Shown here in pieces: positions 1 to 11,774 of a stretch of 64,000 nucleotides of DNA. Positions within the stretch are counted from its first letter, which is position 1, and the number at the start of each line of letters is the position of its first letter. Source of the stretch: Cladorhizidae sp. MBARI D1340-BT2. Its lineage: Eukaryota; Porifera; Demospongiae; Poecilosclerida; Cladorhizidae. Under the pieces are notes generated by a model, which searched no databases, was not told the DNA's origin, and saw only the letters and a program-made list of their open reading frames with translations. The stretch covers positions 18,632,430 to 18,696,429 of the forward strand of contig JAQNBH010000002.1 of the NCBI GenBank assembly GCA_028752905.1. Reading direction: 5' to 3'. A program made the position numbers and the translations under genes.

Positions 1-110
1 TTTCTTTAATGCCTGTACTGACAGTGAACTTCTCAGTAAACCAACCGACTGTTCGCTTCTTTGCAGCAATAATGTACAGCAAATACTCAGCTAGGCTCAA
101 TATTACTCAT
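1..110 (+). repeat. Dispersed repeat, partial copy
   Basis: This stretch, with its core around 'cttctttgcagca', resembles longer copies at 17980-18330 and 19470-19810 and a reversed copy at 13905-14190. It runs off the left edge of the window, so the repeat class cannot be told. No coding capacity was recognised. Confidence 0.4.
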
Positions 111-220
111 ATACATGTGTGGTTATTGCATTGACAATCTTTACCAACCAGAAACAAAAGTAATGCCTTTCAGAGTTTGGCATCCGCCATCTTGAAATAT
201 GGGTCAAACCAATATAAGAA

Positions 221-352
221 ATTACAATGACCTCAATAATCAGCTTGAATTTTACTCTTGGACTAAATGCTCTAGCCTTCATCAGGCTAAGAGCATCTAG
301 TCGAAACATTGAGTGTAAAATTCAAGCTGATTGTTGCGCATGTCATTGTAAT
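221..352. repeat. Foldback (hairpin) element, full copy
   Basis: The left half (attacaatgacctcaataat...) is largely the reverse complement of the right half (...tgtcattgtaat), giving a hairpin of about 130 bp around a 'cttcatcaggctaag' centre. The inner motif 'gcatctagtcgaaa' recurs at 18941-19085 (full hairpin) and as half copies at 35867-35942 and 60196-60270. It looks like a small non-autonomous foldback or MITE family with no coding capacity. Confidence 0.6.
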
Positions 353-1212
353 ATCGTTTTTTCAACTGAAAGGTATAACTACCAGTGCATTTTTCAATGA
401 TTATGATAAAACCCCTAGAATTGGTAAAGATCATCTGTAAATGTAGGATATTTGGCAGGAAATTCAATTTTGCAATTTAGTGGATAGCCAAGTGGATCAC
501 TGCCAAATTATATTTTCATGTTATAATCGTTATCTGGTAGGCTAATTTTCTCATTTTCCTGAAAATATCATTGCTGAATTAAGGCCAGTATGGCACATTT
601 TTTTCTTCAAAAAAACTCACCTCTTTCAGCCGTAACTCCTGAACTACACCCCCTATGCCAGTGATTTTATCCTCAAAAGATAGATCTCTCTTAGTGCTTC
701 AAAACAACATTAAAAAATTGAGGATCGGGGATCGGGTCTGTATATACAGTGTGTGACATGTAGAAAAGATGGGGGAAAGTGAGAAAAATCGACCTTAAAA
801 ACCCTCCAAAGCCTAGCTAAAAAAATAAAACGGCTATGGCTTCCAAAACTCTTGGTAATATTGCTTAGACACTAATAAGTGATTTAATACAGTTAAATAG
901 TGCTTGCTAAGTGCACTACCAGCTGTACAATTGGCTGTGCCAGCGCTTTTAATTGCCACTAAGGACAATTGTGAATAAACTTATAACTTGGAAGCTACTA
1001 CTTAAGTAACTCTATCAAATCATAGAGCAAAGACAGAGCTATAAAATGATATAATATAATTAAGTAGGTACACACTAATTTTTCTTAGAGATATCCTTTT
1101 TTGAAATTCAAAAGGGCTCTTTTTTTTGGAAATGTGGGAAATCGCTGTTGAAGTTGGACTATATACATACTTTCAAGGGGAGACAATGGTATTTTTTTAA
1201 ATTTTTTTAAAA
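353..1212. other. AT-rich stretch without recognised gene
   Basis: I see no convincing coding region. A short piece at 670-710 ('tcaaaagatagatctctctt') resembles a segment of the large inverted repeat that follows, so part of this stretch may be an older copy of that repeat. Confidence 0.5.
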
Positions 1213-1850
1213 CTTGTGATTACAACTTTAGAGCTCCGTATATAGATGCAAACTTCATGGTATAGACTTGATATATAGCTCAAAAGATAGGTCTCTCTCT
1301 TTTGATACTAAAATATGTTTCATAGGTATATATAACTATAGGCAAGTTACTAGACCCTAAAATGGAGGGACCTCAAAAACCTGCACCCCAAAAACCTCAT
1401 CCAGAATAACTCCAAATTGCTATATAGTGCTAAAAATTTGATGGTATATACGAGGAAGCACCAATGACATTTTTCATTAGGCGTTAAAATTTTACGTGGT
1501 CAAGCGCGCGGGTGGAAAATTGAGGGCATTGATTTTCAATTTTCCATCCGCGCGCTTGACCACGTTTACATTTTCATGCCAAATGAAAAAGGTCATTGAA
1601 TAGAGGCGCTCTAGCCACTGGTACCAATTTCAATTTTTAGCACTTAGCAATCTAGAGTTATTTTGAATGAGGTTTTTGGGATGCAGGTTTTTGAGGTCCC
1701 TCCACTTTAAGGTCTAATAACTTTCCTATAGTTATACCTATGAAACATATTTTAGTATCAAAAGAGAGCCCACAGAGAGACTTATTTTTTTAGCAAGTCC
1801 ATACCATAAAGTTTGCAGAATCTACGGAGCTCTAAAGTTGTAACCACAAG
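1213..1850. repeat. Large inverted repeat with GC-rich palindromic core
   Basis: The two arms, about 1213-1525 and 1535-1850, are reverse complements with scattered mismatches. The outer end 'cttgtgattacaac' pairs with 'gttgtaaccacaag'. The core at 1495-1564 is almost a perfect palindrome and contains 'gcgcgcgggtgg' and its complement, which stands out in an AT-rich setting. Partial copies of one arm occur at 20880-21030 and 31230-31350, so this is a repeat family. It has no coding capacity and could be a long foldback or MITE element. Confidence 0.75.
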
Positions 1851-2561
1851 TAAAAATAAAATTAAAATAAAAAATGCCCTCCTTCAGTTTTTCAGTTGAA
1901 TGAAGTGTATGCCTGGATAAAATCCACCATAACTTGCTTCCAAATGTTTTCAAATTTGAAAGACAATTTGTACTGATGTTTTTTAGAAATGATATATATA
2001 AGCACACAAAAAAAAGGTCAAATATTGGGGGGAAATGGGTTAAATGAATTTAAAATATGCTAACTTTATTAATTTCCGCAGCGGTTCCAAAATTACAACG
2101 AAAATTTCCGGCTCTACTGTATATATATACCACATACCGATGACAGTTCCTCAAATAAACTTACTCCCCGTCATATATAAATTAATTTTGTTAAATTATG
2201 TGCGACTGTTTCTCTCATTTTAGTCTCATTTGTGAAAAGGGCAACTTTGTCTTCGAGCTTTGGACCTGGATTTGACATCACATTGAAAAACTTCCTACTA
2301 TGAACAGTGTTACTGCAATCATAATCAGTTGGTACATGTCCTGTGACTGTAACGTACATGACTATTGTTCGGAAGACATGTTATTTTTGTCGTTTTCTGT
2401 GAATGGTGCGAGCAATACACAGCTGTAGCTTTACTCCCTAGTTTTGAGCTGATGAACTTTTTATCTGCATGGTAGAAATCAATCACAGTGAAAGAATAGA
2501 CTTACTACTAGATATTTACGTGTTAAATACACAATAATTGATTATATAGTTTCTCCCTAAA
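1851..2561. other. No recognised gene
   Basis: AT-rich sequence with only short chance ORFs. Nothing was recognised on either strand. Confidence 0.4.
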
Positions 2562-2829
2562 AGAGTATTACTAAAATGATCATTAGAGTTCTATATGTAA
2601 TTTCATATATTAGAGTATTACTAAAATGATCATTAGAGTTCTATATAGCTATAGCTATATATTTATTTCATATATTAGAGAATCATCATTGGAGTACTAT
2701 ATATATATATATGTAATTTCATATATTAGAGTATTACTAAAATCATAATTGGAGTTCTATATCTATATATATGTTATTTCATATATTAGAGTATTACTAA
2801 AATGATCATTGGAGTTAATTGTTACTTCA
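2562..2829. repeat. AT-rich tandem repeat array
   Basis: About five imperfect units of 50-75 bp, built around 'agagtattactaaaatgatc' followed by an (AT)-rich linker of variable length ending in 'atttcatatatt'. The array ends a few bases downstream of the stop codon of the minus-strand exon at 2835. A TTTATT within it (AATAAA on the minus strand, near 2663) could serve as that gene's polyadenylation signal. Confidence 0.7.
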
Positions 2830-2834
2830 TATCT

Positions 2835-3748
2835 TCACCAGTCCCAGTCTTCAGTGATCCCCTTCCGTCTGACCACCTCATAATCTGGCTCTCCGTCATT
2901 CCAATACAAAGTGACAAATCGGGGGGAGCCATCCTCTAACTCAAATGTTATATCACATTTAACAATGTCCACCAACTTTAACCCCACACTCTTCCCCTTC
3001 TCTTTGTTCGTGTACACGTGGAAAACTGTTGATGATCTCCCTCGTTTTGGTGGACAGACCATCCTTAAAGCTCCAAACTTCTCCCTTTCGAACTCGATCT
3101 TCGTCTTGAGAATGTGCCACAGTAAAGTCAGGTCTTTATATTTAATTGTAAGTATCCATCGCCCATAATCAACCTCAGATTTGGACAGTCCTGGACATTC
3201 CACCACATTTATATGCCATATGTCCTTGCAACGTGTTGTAGAGACACATTTATCCCCTTCTAAAGTGAAGGAAGGCTTTCCATTGTTGTAATAGATTGTC
3301 TTGATGGTGGTTTTCCCAGATCCTGCGTGGACATACTTGTAATCTAGTGTTGCAGCATCTGTCTTGTATTTGATGTCTTGTTTTACCAACTCAACCAGCT
3401 TGAATCCAATGGCATCCCTGTCATGCTCACGAGTATACACACAGATCACATGAGTAGTGCGTGGTCCAGGACCACTGCCACTTGGACTATACATCATCGT
3501 GCTGCACTTGGATGTTTCACATCCCTGAAGCTCATCATTTATCATAGCCTGCACAATCTGGCTCCATGTCTCGTCAGTTTTACCCATGTCAGTCATGACG
3601 AGCCACTTTCCATAAATGTCATCTTCCTTTCGTTTCTCTTTCATATCCTTGACTTCTATTTCAATAATCTCCATATATATCCACAAGGCATTGTAGGTCT
3701 CTCCTGGCTTGACACGCATGTGATCTGGAGTATACTGGTCTTCATTTT
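2835..3748 (-). CDS. Two-domain Bles03 / C11orf68-like (DUF1917) protein, 3' exon
   Basis: Known members of this family (UPF0696, eIF4E-like fold) have no firmly established role. The reading frame encodes at least 294 residues and carries two tandem copies of the domain. Domain 1 spans about residues 36-150, with 'YGKWLVMTD' at 36-44, 'HVICVYTREHD' at 90-100 and 'YKTDAAT' at 118-124. Domain 2 spans about 184-282, with 'YGRWILTI' at 185-192, 'VFHVYTNKEKG' at 232-242 and 'LYWNDGEPDY' at 271-280. Each copy has the same order: GKW strand, amphipathic helix, VYT strand, LV-D-I strand, then Y-N-G-P. The first Met (3719) is probably not the true start: the frame stays open upstream to a plausible splice acceptor (ctgtatacag, exon starting at 3748), so this is likely the last exon of a spliced gene. 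The upstream exons were not found. The frame is intact over about 900 bp in a transposon-rich setting, which argues for a functional host gene. Human C11orf68 has one such domain, from memory. Confidence 0.7.
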
Positions 3749-6580
3749 CTGTATACAGAATTAATTTAAGTTTTTACATCAGACCTTTTTATTTTTACAT
3801 CAGACCTAAATTAAAACATATTACTTCTTAATTCTTGTTAATTTTTGGAGGGGAAAAAAAATCATTTTCAGACTATTATTTATAGAAGCATTGTCAGCTG
3901 AAATGAGAATCTGACCCATAACTCTTCTCAAAATGCCATAAAAGCTGGTTTCGAGTGAGCAGTGTCTAGTATAGTACAGCCAGTGTTGTATCAGATGCAG
4001 TAAACAAAAGTCCCACAAATTCTAGATAAGCAATCGTAGTGCATTAGCCAATCCTATTGCTTTTGAGATGGGCCACCAAGGAGCATGCTTGTGGGAGTGG
4101 AACACAGCTTTCTACAGAGATGGAAGTTTATGGTGATCAAGTAACAACTGCAAATAACCAATTTTGTTATAGGGCGGAGCCAAGCAGGAAACTCCAGCAA
4201 TGCCTCCAATAATTGGCAAAGTCAGACAAAGGTCACTTCATTGTCACATGATCTACTTTTCAAGATTCAACAAGTGCATGGACAGTATGCAATTGTTAGC
4301 TCCTTGAAGAAGGAATGACAAATGTTGCAGAGCAGAGCCTGGAGAGTGTCATATGTGGACATCACATCTATACGAACGCCGAGTTTCGAGCAGGAGTAGT
4401 TCTATAGTCATGATCATTGATTAAAAATTAGAAGCTAGAACCTACAGGAAAAATGCTTAAGTGAGTGAGGCACTAACCAGCTAAAAGTTACTGCGCTCTT
4501 GGCCTAAAAACACACACTTCAATTCTGTATTTATGTACTGGTATTCTAACTAGGCATGCTAGTATTACCTGATACAGCCATCTAGGATCCCACCCAACCT
4601 CCGACACATATACACAAACAACCCAGTCAATGCCAAGTACCTCTTTCCCTCTCTCCGCTGGTATACCATAAAAACATGTTACGCTCTAGCATGGTAGCAA
4701 AGGATTACGTTTGACGAGTTGTACCACCTAAATCATTTTCTGCCTTCAGCTATCAAGGTTTATGCGATCATGTCATTTTTATGTGGTTACATGTACATGT
4801 GGTTGCTAGGTAGCTGGCCATATTGACCATCTAAGCATGGGTTGCGGAGTCTGTGTAGATGATATTGGGACTTGTGGTGTCAGTTTAGCCGTCGTCAAGC
4901 AAACCAATATTGACACCTTTGCTTGATCCAAATCTCACATATATACTTTAACACGTCGAAAAATTCATGATCTATTTTCTCATCCACTACTCACAGAAAC
5001 CATAGACATGTCTAATCAGGCAGTTGAGTTGAAAAATGAATCAAGTGTCTTGGTGTTTGGTGAAATATCAGTTAAGGTCTTCTCCCAGGGGAAAAAAGGG
5101 GGTTTCTAAAATGCTCACAACTTGCCAAGTTTTAAACTTCACATGGTGTTAACAGTATGTCTGAACCTTTTCCAGCCACAATTGTGGGTGTGGCTTTTCT
5201 TTATTACAGTAGAAATAGGTGTGGCAAATATTCTTGGGAACCCTCCAGCTGTGTGTTGATGTTGTGGTTTAGTCAGTTGATATAATAACAAAAGAAGGGT
5301 AGTATTGACATTGAGATTTTCTCACTGGCTATATAGAAGGAATGAATTTTAGAAATTCAAAATCCCTTCAACACCAAATTTCTGACACGTTATGGGACTT
5401 TGTATTACATTGTATTACAGAGGGACAATATTAAAAATAGAAATCAAGAATGTCATTGCACAGATCTCATTGAGAGGACTCCAGAGATACCCAATATGAC
5501 TTATCAAATCTAAGTATGGGGATGAAAAAATTGTCCGGTTCAAACAAGGTAAAATGCAATACAAAATAACGTTAACTTGAACATTGGTTGTACAAGGTAT
5601 GGAGGGTCAATAGCCCTTGATACTGTTACAATAGGTTCAGTTGACACTACTCTTTCACACTAGGGTTCAGTTGGATTTTTGGGGTAGCACTAGGTCCAGG
5701 ATCACTGGCATCAAATCCCCCCGCACCATAGACCACACCCTCTCTCTCTGAATGTTTGTCTTGAAGCCCCTTTCTGATCCGTCTCCTTCTTTATCTCAGT
5801 GCCTTGGCCATGAGTTAGCATGAATATAGGTTAGATTAGACTGTTTTTAGTTAGACAGCTGGAATCTGCATGCATTGTAGTATTTTATGGTACAAAAAAG
5901 AAAAATATGTTTTTTTGAAAAATTTCCCTGGGAGATTACCTTAAATGCTACTAACGGACTCCGTTTTCAAGAAAAATTGTAGGAGTCTCGCTATTAGGAT
6001 AAGTTTAAGTTTGATCATCTACAAAGGCATTTATCACTTCTTGTTGACTCAAGTCGTGTAAGGAATGGTTGGGCTCGATACAACATTTTGTTATGAGCCT
6101 TTACCAAGTAATTATGCTTCAAATATAATTGAGATACTCTTTCAGAGGATGCTGAAAGTATTAAGTGCCATGCTGAACACATGCTGCAGTATTGGTGACT
6201 GAACTGGTGAATCACTCTGACAGTATTTGAATGAGAAGAGTGAATTACAGCATCATGGTAAGCTATACTTTCAAAGCTGTCCACTACCAGTAGTCCATCT
6301 TTCTCCATGAAGTCTTCTCCAAGATCAGTGACATCCACTTAACACAGAGACCACAATAGGCTCTCCACACCTTCCCAGTCTCCCAAGCTTACTAGCCTAC
6401 TCTATTCTCTATTGCAGAAGCTGATGCCACATGGTTTTAGTAGCCCATGCACTCAATTTTATTGCTTTGCCTGTCAAATGCCTCACCACCTGGGAAAATA
6501 AGCCAGTCAAATCACCCACATATATACTATATATATATACCTGGGAAGAAGGGGGGGGGGGTTTACATTGATAGGTGTTA
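3749..6580. other. Long stretch without recognised gene
   Basis: It should contain the missing 5' exons of the minus-strand gene if these are nearby, but I could not pick them out. A minus-strand ORF of 107 codons at 6015-6338 starts with an acidic 'MDVTDLGEDFMEKDG' and has a 'CSMC' motif. It matches nothing I recognise and may be chance. A run of 11 G lies at 6551-6561. Confidence 0.4.
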
Positions 6581-6774
6581 AGGCTGGTTCACAACACGAC
6601 ATTGGCCGAGCGGAGCGTTGCGTTGCATTGCGTTGCGTTTGTCGGTTCACAACATAATTAACGCAACGCTCCGCTCGGCCAGTGTCGTGTGCCAATTGAC
6701 CTTTGACCCTATTCATTTCGAACCGCGCTCAACAAAAGCGACAGCACTGACAACAACAACGAAGAAGAGTTTGA

Positions 6775-6965
6775 TTTAATCTTGCTATTGACTAGTAGGA
6801 GACGAAGAAAGCGGAAGAGAAGGATGTGAGTACGCTCTTGCTGTACCCAGCATGGAGATTAGAACAATCTCCTACAAGAGATGAGGCTGTCTGACCCCGA
6901 GTCATTTCAGATATTTGACGATGTCTAGGGAGAGGTTTGACGCTGAGGTATGCTTTGTATGTGCC
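6775..6965 (+). pseudogene. Harbinger transposase, N-terminal remnant
   Basis: An Arg/Lys-rich stretch (RRRRKRKRR, near 6800-6826) is followed by 'NLLQEMRLSDPESF' (about 6863-6904). After a one-base frame change comes 'YLTMSRERFDAEV' (about 6906-6945). This order is typical of Harbinger transposase N-termini: a basic stretch, then a 'LLxEhxxxDxxxF' block, then 'FRMSxxxFDxLL'. The DDE catalytic domain is absent, so the gene was internally deleted. Confidence 0.6.
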
Positions 6966-7511
6966 ATAGTGTAAATAATAAAAGTTACCTAATTATATAT
7001 ATATACCATACCTGACCCATCACAGTCTCATGACAGCTCTGTCAGAGCTGATATATTCCCAGGTGAAAGGTTGGCACTCGCTCTGAGATTTCTTGCTACA
7101 GGCAACTCACAAGTATAGTGCTAAAAAAATTATAATTTGTTGGGTCTCTCTGTCATGAAGTATCCTCTATGATTTTGCAGACCTCACTGACCTTCAACTT
7201 TCGTACGGGACGATAAACAGTTTGTACCATCGACGAGGAGCCATGTACTGGAATGGAGTCCATATCATGTGCTGGAAGCAGCAGAGTTCCACCTTGTTCA
7301 TTATATAAAGTACAATTGATCTTGAGGTATTCAAAATCCGCTGCTTCCACGAGAGATGCTTCAGGGACTACTTCTCAAGCATAGCTGGAGAAGCCCCCTG
7401 GCAATACAACTATGTTTTAGCATACATAAACACACTATGCTTGCTAATAATAAATTGTCTTGTCTAGTAAATATTTTCAACATATCAGTACACAAAATTG
7501 GCTTAAAATAA

Positions 7512-7763
7512 TTATTTTACATATTCATGATAATTGGTATGTGGTGGGGAATAGGGTTCTTGGGGAATAGGGTTCTTGGGGAATTCAATGTTCACAAATG
7601 ATGTGTAAAAATGATGACAGAAAACAGTGGCCAGCATGAAATAACCATGGACCTGCATCACCCTCTTGGGACTCTTCTTCTTCAGTTCCCTTACATACTG
7701 ATCCCTCAGTGTCTTCCATTTTTGCAACAGTGTTCTGAGGTTGCCCCTTCTCCAACCTATCAT
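7512..7763 (-). pseudogene. MADF (Myb/SANT-like) DNA-binding protein remnant of the Harbinger element
   Basis: The minus-strand frame has 'LLQKWKTLRDQYVRELKKK', the hallmark third-helix region of MADF domains, which recruit Harbinger transposase to its DNA. After the lysine run the frame shifts: the expected 'W-F' part of the domain continues in another frame (containing 'PWLFHAGHC'). Only part of one domain is left. A second minus-strand ORF at 7153-7350 may be the C-terminal part, but it was not recognised. Confidence 0.5.
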
Positions 7764-7799
7764 ATCAATATGTGGATAATTGTCACTCGATAGAAACTA

Positions 7800-7927
7800 G
7801 TTGTAGCTAGGCCTTCTTTCTATAGCTAGGCCATGCTAGGCCATTCTTTATATAGCTAGTTATAGCTAGGCCATTCTTTATATAGCTAGTTATAGCTAGG
7901 CCATTCTTTATATAGCTAGACCATTCT
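7800..7927. repeat. Short tandem repeat inside the Harbinger element
   Basis: Three to four imperfect copies of a unit of about 31 bp, 'tagctaggccattctttata' plus 'tagctagt'. The array lies between the MADF remnant and the right terminal repeat. Confidence 0.7.
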
Positions 7928-8227
7928 TACCTGACTTGCCACTGACTTCCAGTCACCTACAAACGGGAAGCTGCAACTTTTCTTCATCAATGGACACCGC
8001 TAAACTGCAGGTCAGCGGCACGTGATAGATTATAGCTTTCTGATTGGTCCGACGCTGCGTTTCAGACGCTGGATTAGAACTTTTTTCTAATCGAGAATAC
8101 AGCTCTGTCGCGTTGCGCTCCGTTGCGTTTGAGGTTCACAACACCACGCAACGTCACGCTCGGACGCAACGCAACGCTCCGCTCGGCCAATGTCGTGTTG
8201 TGAACCAGCCTTTAGGCTCAGCCTAAA

Positions 8228-8519
8228 CACCCACTCACACATCAGCCTCTCCCTTGAGGGGCTAGAACTGAACTATTAGATGAACTTATTAAGATGTGCT
8301 AATTGATTGGAATGTGTGTGGTCTATGTTTATTACCATTTAAGGTCAGCTCAGAACTAGCAGGCCCAGTCCATTTAAGGGCAGGCCTGCTGGGTGCCTCT
8401 CAGTTTTCAAGTGTTCAAGTGTGTAAAGGTGCAGAAATCAATAAGAATTGTTCTCTTCAAAGTATTTTGTATCTTCCTAGACCAGTCAGACTTGTTAGGT
8501 TGTGTCAAGCAGCCTAACA
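8228..8519 (+). mobile_element. Possible solo Gypsy LTR
   Basis: The right end 'cagacttgttaggttgtgtc...cctaaca' strongly resembles the end of the 5' LTR of the Gypsy element at 44774 ('cagacttcttgttaggagaa...cctaaca'). The left end could not be fixed and no clear target duplication was seen. Confidence 0.3.
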
Positions 8520-8573
8520 ATAGGTATGTCATGACAAATTTGGTCCCCCCATATTTGGTCGCCCTGTACATTT

Positions 8574-9485
8574 CAGGGGTGGCTCCGCCAATTTTGAGGT
8601 GGTCAGGCCAGGATGTGGGTGTGGTTGGGTGTGGTCAAAACGTGACCGATTTTTCTTTTTCACTTTTCACGTTTAAATTAAATTGCACAGTTAATAATAG
8701 AGATTCATTAAATAAAGGATTAAATAAAGGTACCAAATAAAGGTACCAGATATATACACATTTTCATCACCACGATTGTGATGACCACGTATCCCACATC
8801 CCTGCCTTACCAAAAACTTTAGACTGCTCAGAACCTTTAGAAGGCAGTGCCGATTTTTTGCTCTGTCTTGGGCCAAAGTACTAGAGAGCATCTCACCTAC
8901 ATCTCGTGTAGTTGTTGGTACTGTAATTAGCTTCTCAACTACTACCTTGTGGCACTGACTTTTCTCATGCTGTGGATACCTAGTGTGGCATCTTTCCAGT
9001 TCGTAAATCCCCAAGATAACTACAATATAAAGCATTCTAAATAAGTGAATAGTTACTATAAACTTTAAAAGTTAAGTTCAAAGATCTATGAGGAAGTCGC
9101 TAAACTTACAAAAGCAGCATCGGTAGCTCCTGGCTTCACTGTTATATGCTTAGCCTTAACAGCTTTGTAGCAGAGGTGGCGGTCCAGAGAATCTCTGGCT
9201 TCACTATAATGTAGCCAAGACCAGGTACGGAACCAGCTCGCTTGACAAGATCTCTCCACTGCCTTCTTTTCCCCGAAAGCTCTCTTCGGAAAGGCGAAGG
9301 ATTCGGGCGGTTGACGGGGAACTTCAGGAAGGTTATCGATCACTTCAGACGCTACACCAAAACTCGAAGCAATGCCACAGCCAGACCGTCCAAAACTGGG
9401 TAAGGGCATTTTTGCGCATGCGCAGCACGTTACCAAAAGTGGTCCGGCCAAAACCGGAGTGGCCGGACCATCAACGCCGCCACTG
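8574..9485 (-). mobile_element. hAT-like transposon remnant
   Basis: The right end reads CAGTGGCGGCG on the minus strand (9485 leftwards) and the left end reads CAGGGGTGGCTC (8574). Both are hAT-like starts with imperfect similarity further in ('GGTCAGGCCA' against 'GGTCCGGCCA'). Between them lies a minus-strand TTF-type zinc-finger coding remnant. No matching 8-bp target duplication was seen, so one or both ends may be eroded. Confidence 0.5.
8740..9451 (-). pseudogene. TTF-type zinc-finger hAT transposase, N-terminal remnant
   Basis: The first segment (9110-9451) has 'FPKRAFGEKKAVERSCQASW' then 'WSWLHYSEARDSLDRHLCY', the start of the TTF zinc-finger domain of hAT/ZMYM-like transposases. 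A GTAAGT donor lies at 9109-9104. An acceptor-like 'ttatattgtag' near 9020 is followed by 'GFTNWKDAT', so an intron is plausible. After one more frame change comes 'HEKSQCHKVVVEKL' and then 'TTRDVGEMLSSTLAQ' (to about 8760). The ribonuclease-H-like core and the dimerisation tail are absent. It is a broken gene. Confidence 0.6.
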
Positions 9486-10397
9486 CATTTGGTTCGCCTG
9501 GAACTTTTTCTTTAAAAAATATGTTCTCCCTGGAACTTTTTACTTGAAAAAAAAGTTCCATCTTGAAAAATAAAGGGCTAGGGCTAGGGCTTGAGCTAGG
9601 GCTAGGGTGGGAACAAAACTTTCAATTAGGGGGGAACAACTTTGGGGGGGGAACAAATTAAACGTTATAGGTACATTAGCTCATTTCCCACACTTGTTTA
9701 TCCTACTTGACAATTTCTCAACTAATTCTGAGAGTATATATAGTGCTTATAAAGGTGAATGGTTGGGCCTCTCCCCACTGATTCACCCACGCTTGAAATG
9801 AAGCATAATATAAAATCACTTACTATAACTGGTGAGAACCATTACTTCTCCACTAGTTGAAACTTTTGATGCATAACGATTGGCCATGTTGCAGTTGTGA
9901 CGGCGTATGATCCAGTGACACGGTGTACTTTAAGGAAGACTAAGGAAATTCGACTGAGCTGAGCACGGTTGACACAAACGTTGGGGGCACCTGGGGCGGC
10001 AGAACAGCTCTGGGGTGTGTGGTCTAACTCCGCCCACAACAAAGGGACATGCGCAGCAGTTTCTAGTTGCTGCCCACATAAATGGGGCATGCGCAGCTGG
10101 TGTAATCACTGTCTGGAAAACCGCAAAGTTACGGCTCATCCAGCTGGAACACTCTATACGCTGAAGACAATTATCCAGGTGGTGGGTGCGAAGTTGTAGA
10201 AGACTTACGCGGAAGCCAGGGGTACAACACGACAAAAAGAGCGAGCTTAGTGGGTTCTGAGGTATACGAGTCTTGACAGCAATAGCAAAAATAAAATTCC
10301 TAACTCAGCCTTCAGGGCGTGAAATCTTGAAGGAGTAGGAGTTCATAGACTTGTAGAGGGGGCAGACTGCAAGAGCTTTTTTTGGTCAAGAGGTTGC
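9486..10397. other. No recognised gene; GGGCTA-type repeat inside
   Basis: At 9577-9610 there are five degenerate copies of 'gggcta', a variant of the TTAGGG telomere repeat, next to A/T- and G-rich runs. At 9960-10260 the sequence is richer in GC and CpG and has 'catgcgcagc' twice. It could be a small promoter-like region, but no gene start was recognised. Confidence 0.35.
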
Positions 10398-10700
<303 letters not shown>

Positions 10701-11560
10701 ATAATAATTAATAACACAAAAATACCAAAATAATAACTATCTAATTAACAAACATATTTAAGTTTTATAATTGATAAATAAATTACTAGAAAGCTAACTA
10801 CATTTTTAACTCAGAGTGACTCCCCACCACCCCCAAAACAGACAAGGCATTCCCCTGCTGGACTGCCACTGAGAGACGCTGAAGTAGGTGAGCACGGGAA
10901 TTCACCTCCCCAGTTCTTTGCCTTATTCTGAGGCTGAGCTCCTTCAGAAAAGCCATCGACTTGGCCCCGATGATCCCCAATGACTCAATGGCCATGGGCA
11001 GAAAAAAGTCGCAAGGATCCAGACTGGCATACTTGGCCACTTTCTTCTCCTCAGCCACAGATCCATCACTACGCACTGCTACACCCCATGAGATTGGGCA
11101 AACATATCTGGACAGGTTACATCCCACAGCAGTTGCTTGCCATGGAACAATTTATCCAATCAGGTCTTTTTCTGCCAGAATGTAAAAGAGACTCAATGGT
11201 TCCAACCTGGAAGGGGCATGTGCAGATAACAATGCTCAGAAGAGGATGTCGTTTATGGTGGCATTATAAATGTCCTTCACTACTCTTGCAGTTAGGACCA
11301 TGCATGGTGAGATGATCCACTTCAGATCCACAGTGCTAGCAATTGTTAGGACAACACAAAGTGGAGCTCAAGAAGAGACTGATGACAACCATTATGGTAT
11401 TGGCATCCATCCTCAAAGCAATGGGTGAGATGGGGAGGGAATTTAGCCATGCACCAGATTATTTTGCTGAAACAGCCAAAAGCCAGGCTGGAGCCAAATC
11501 GTCAGGTGCATTTGCAACAAAGATGGCACTGACTTTGACAACATGTACGCTATATTAATA
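10701..11560 (-). mobile_element. LINE (non-LTR retrotransposon) 3'-end remnant, copy 1
   Basis: The minus-strand ORF at 10798-11127 carries 'CDFFLPMAIESLGIIGAKSM', 'FLKELSLRIRQRTGEVNS' and 'LLQRLSVAVQQGNALSVLG'. This pattern resembles the C-terminus of RT-containing ORFs of invertebrate non-LTR elements. Upstream sequence to about 11560 is related in other frames. A second copy with the same block order lies at 13130-13720. Both are 5'-truncated, as is usual for LINEs. The exact LINE clade cannot be named from this piece. Confidence 0.5.
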
Positions 11561-11774
11561 ATAAACTAATATTATATCAGTGGTGGTAGTATTAGTAGCA
11601 GTAGTAGCAGAAGTATAGGGATGGCAAAACATTTTCACGGGGCTTCTGCAGCTGAGCAATTGCCATCTCCACATTCTGAATAATGGCCAATTTCACTAGA
11701 AACCATGCTATCTCATGATATTAACATAGAATGAGAATGGGCAAAGGAAAAAACATTTAAAGTAGTTCTAAATA

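Larger units (their letters stand above)
6581..8211. mobile_element. PIF/Harbinger-type DNA transposon, decayed
   Basis: The element begins 'AGGCTGGTTCACAACACGAC' at 6581 and ends with the exact reverse complement at 8211. The terminal inverted repeats match over about 46 bp and include 'GGCCGAGCGGAGCG'. A TTA flanks each end (6578-6580 and 8212-8214), the TWA-type 3-bp target duplication expected for Harbinger. Subterminal 'caacgctccgctcggcca' motifs repeat inside both ends. Inside are a plus-strand transposase remnant and a minus-strand MADF (Myb/SANT-like) remnant, the two gene types usual for this superfamily. Both are broken, so the copy is dead, but its ends look recently mobilised. Confidence 0.85.

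Noticed and set aside
6507..6716. 69-codon minus-strand ORF with repeated 'RNATQR'
   Set aside because: It lies over the Harbinger terminal repeat and reads its GC-rich ends.
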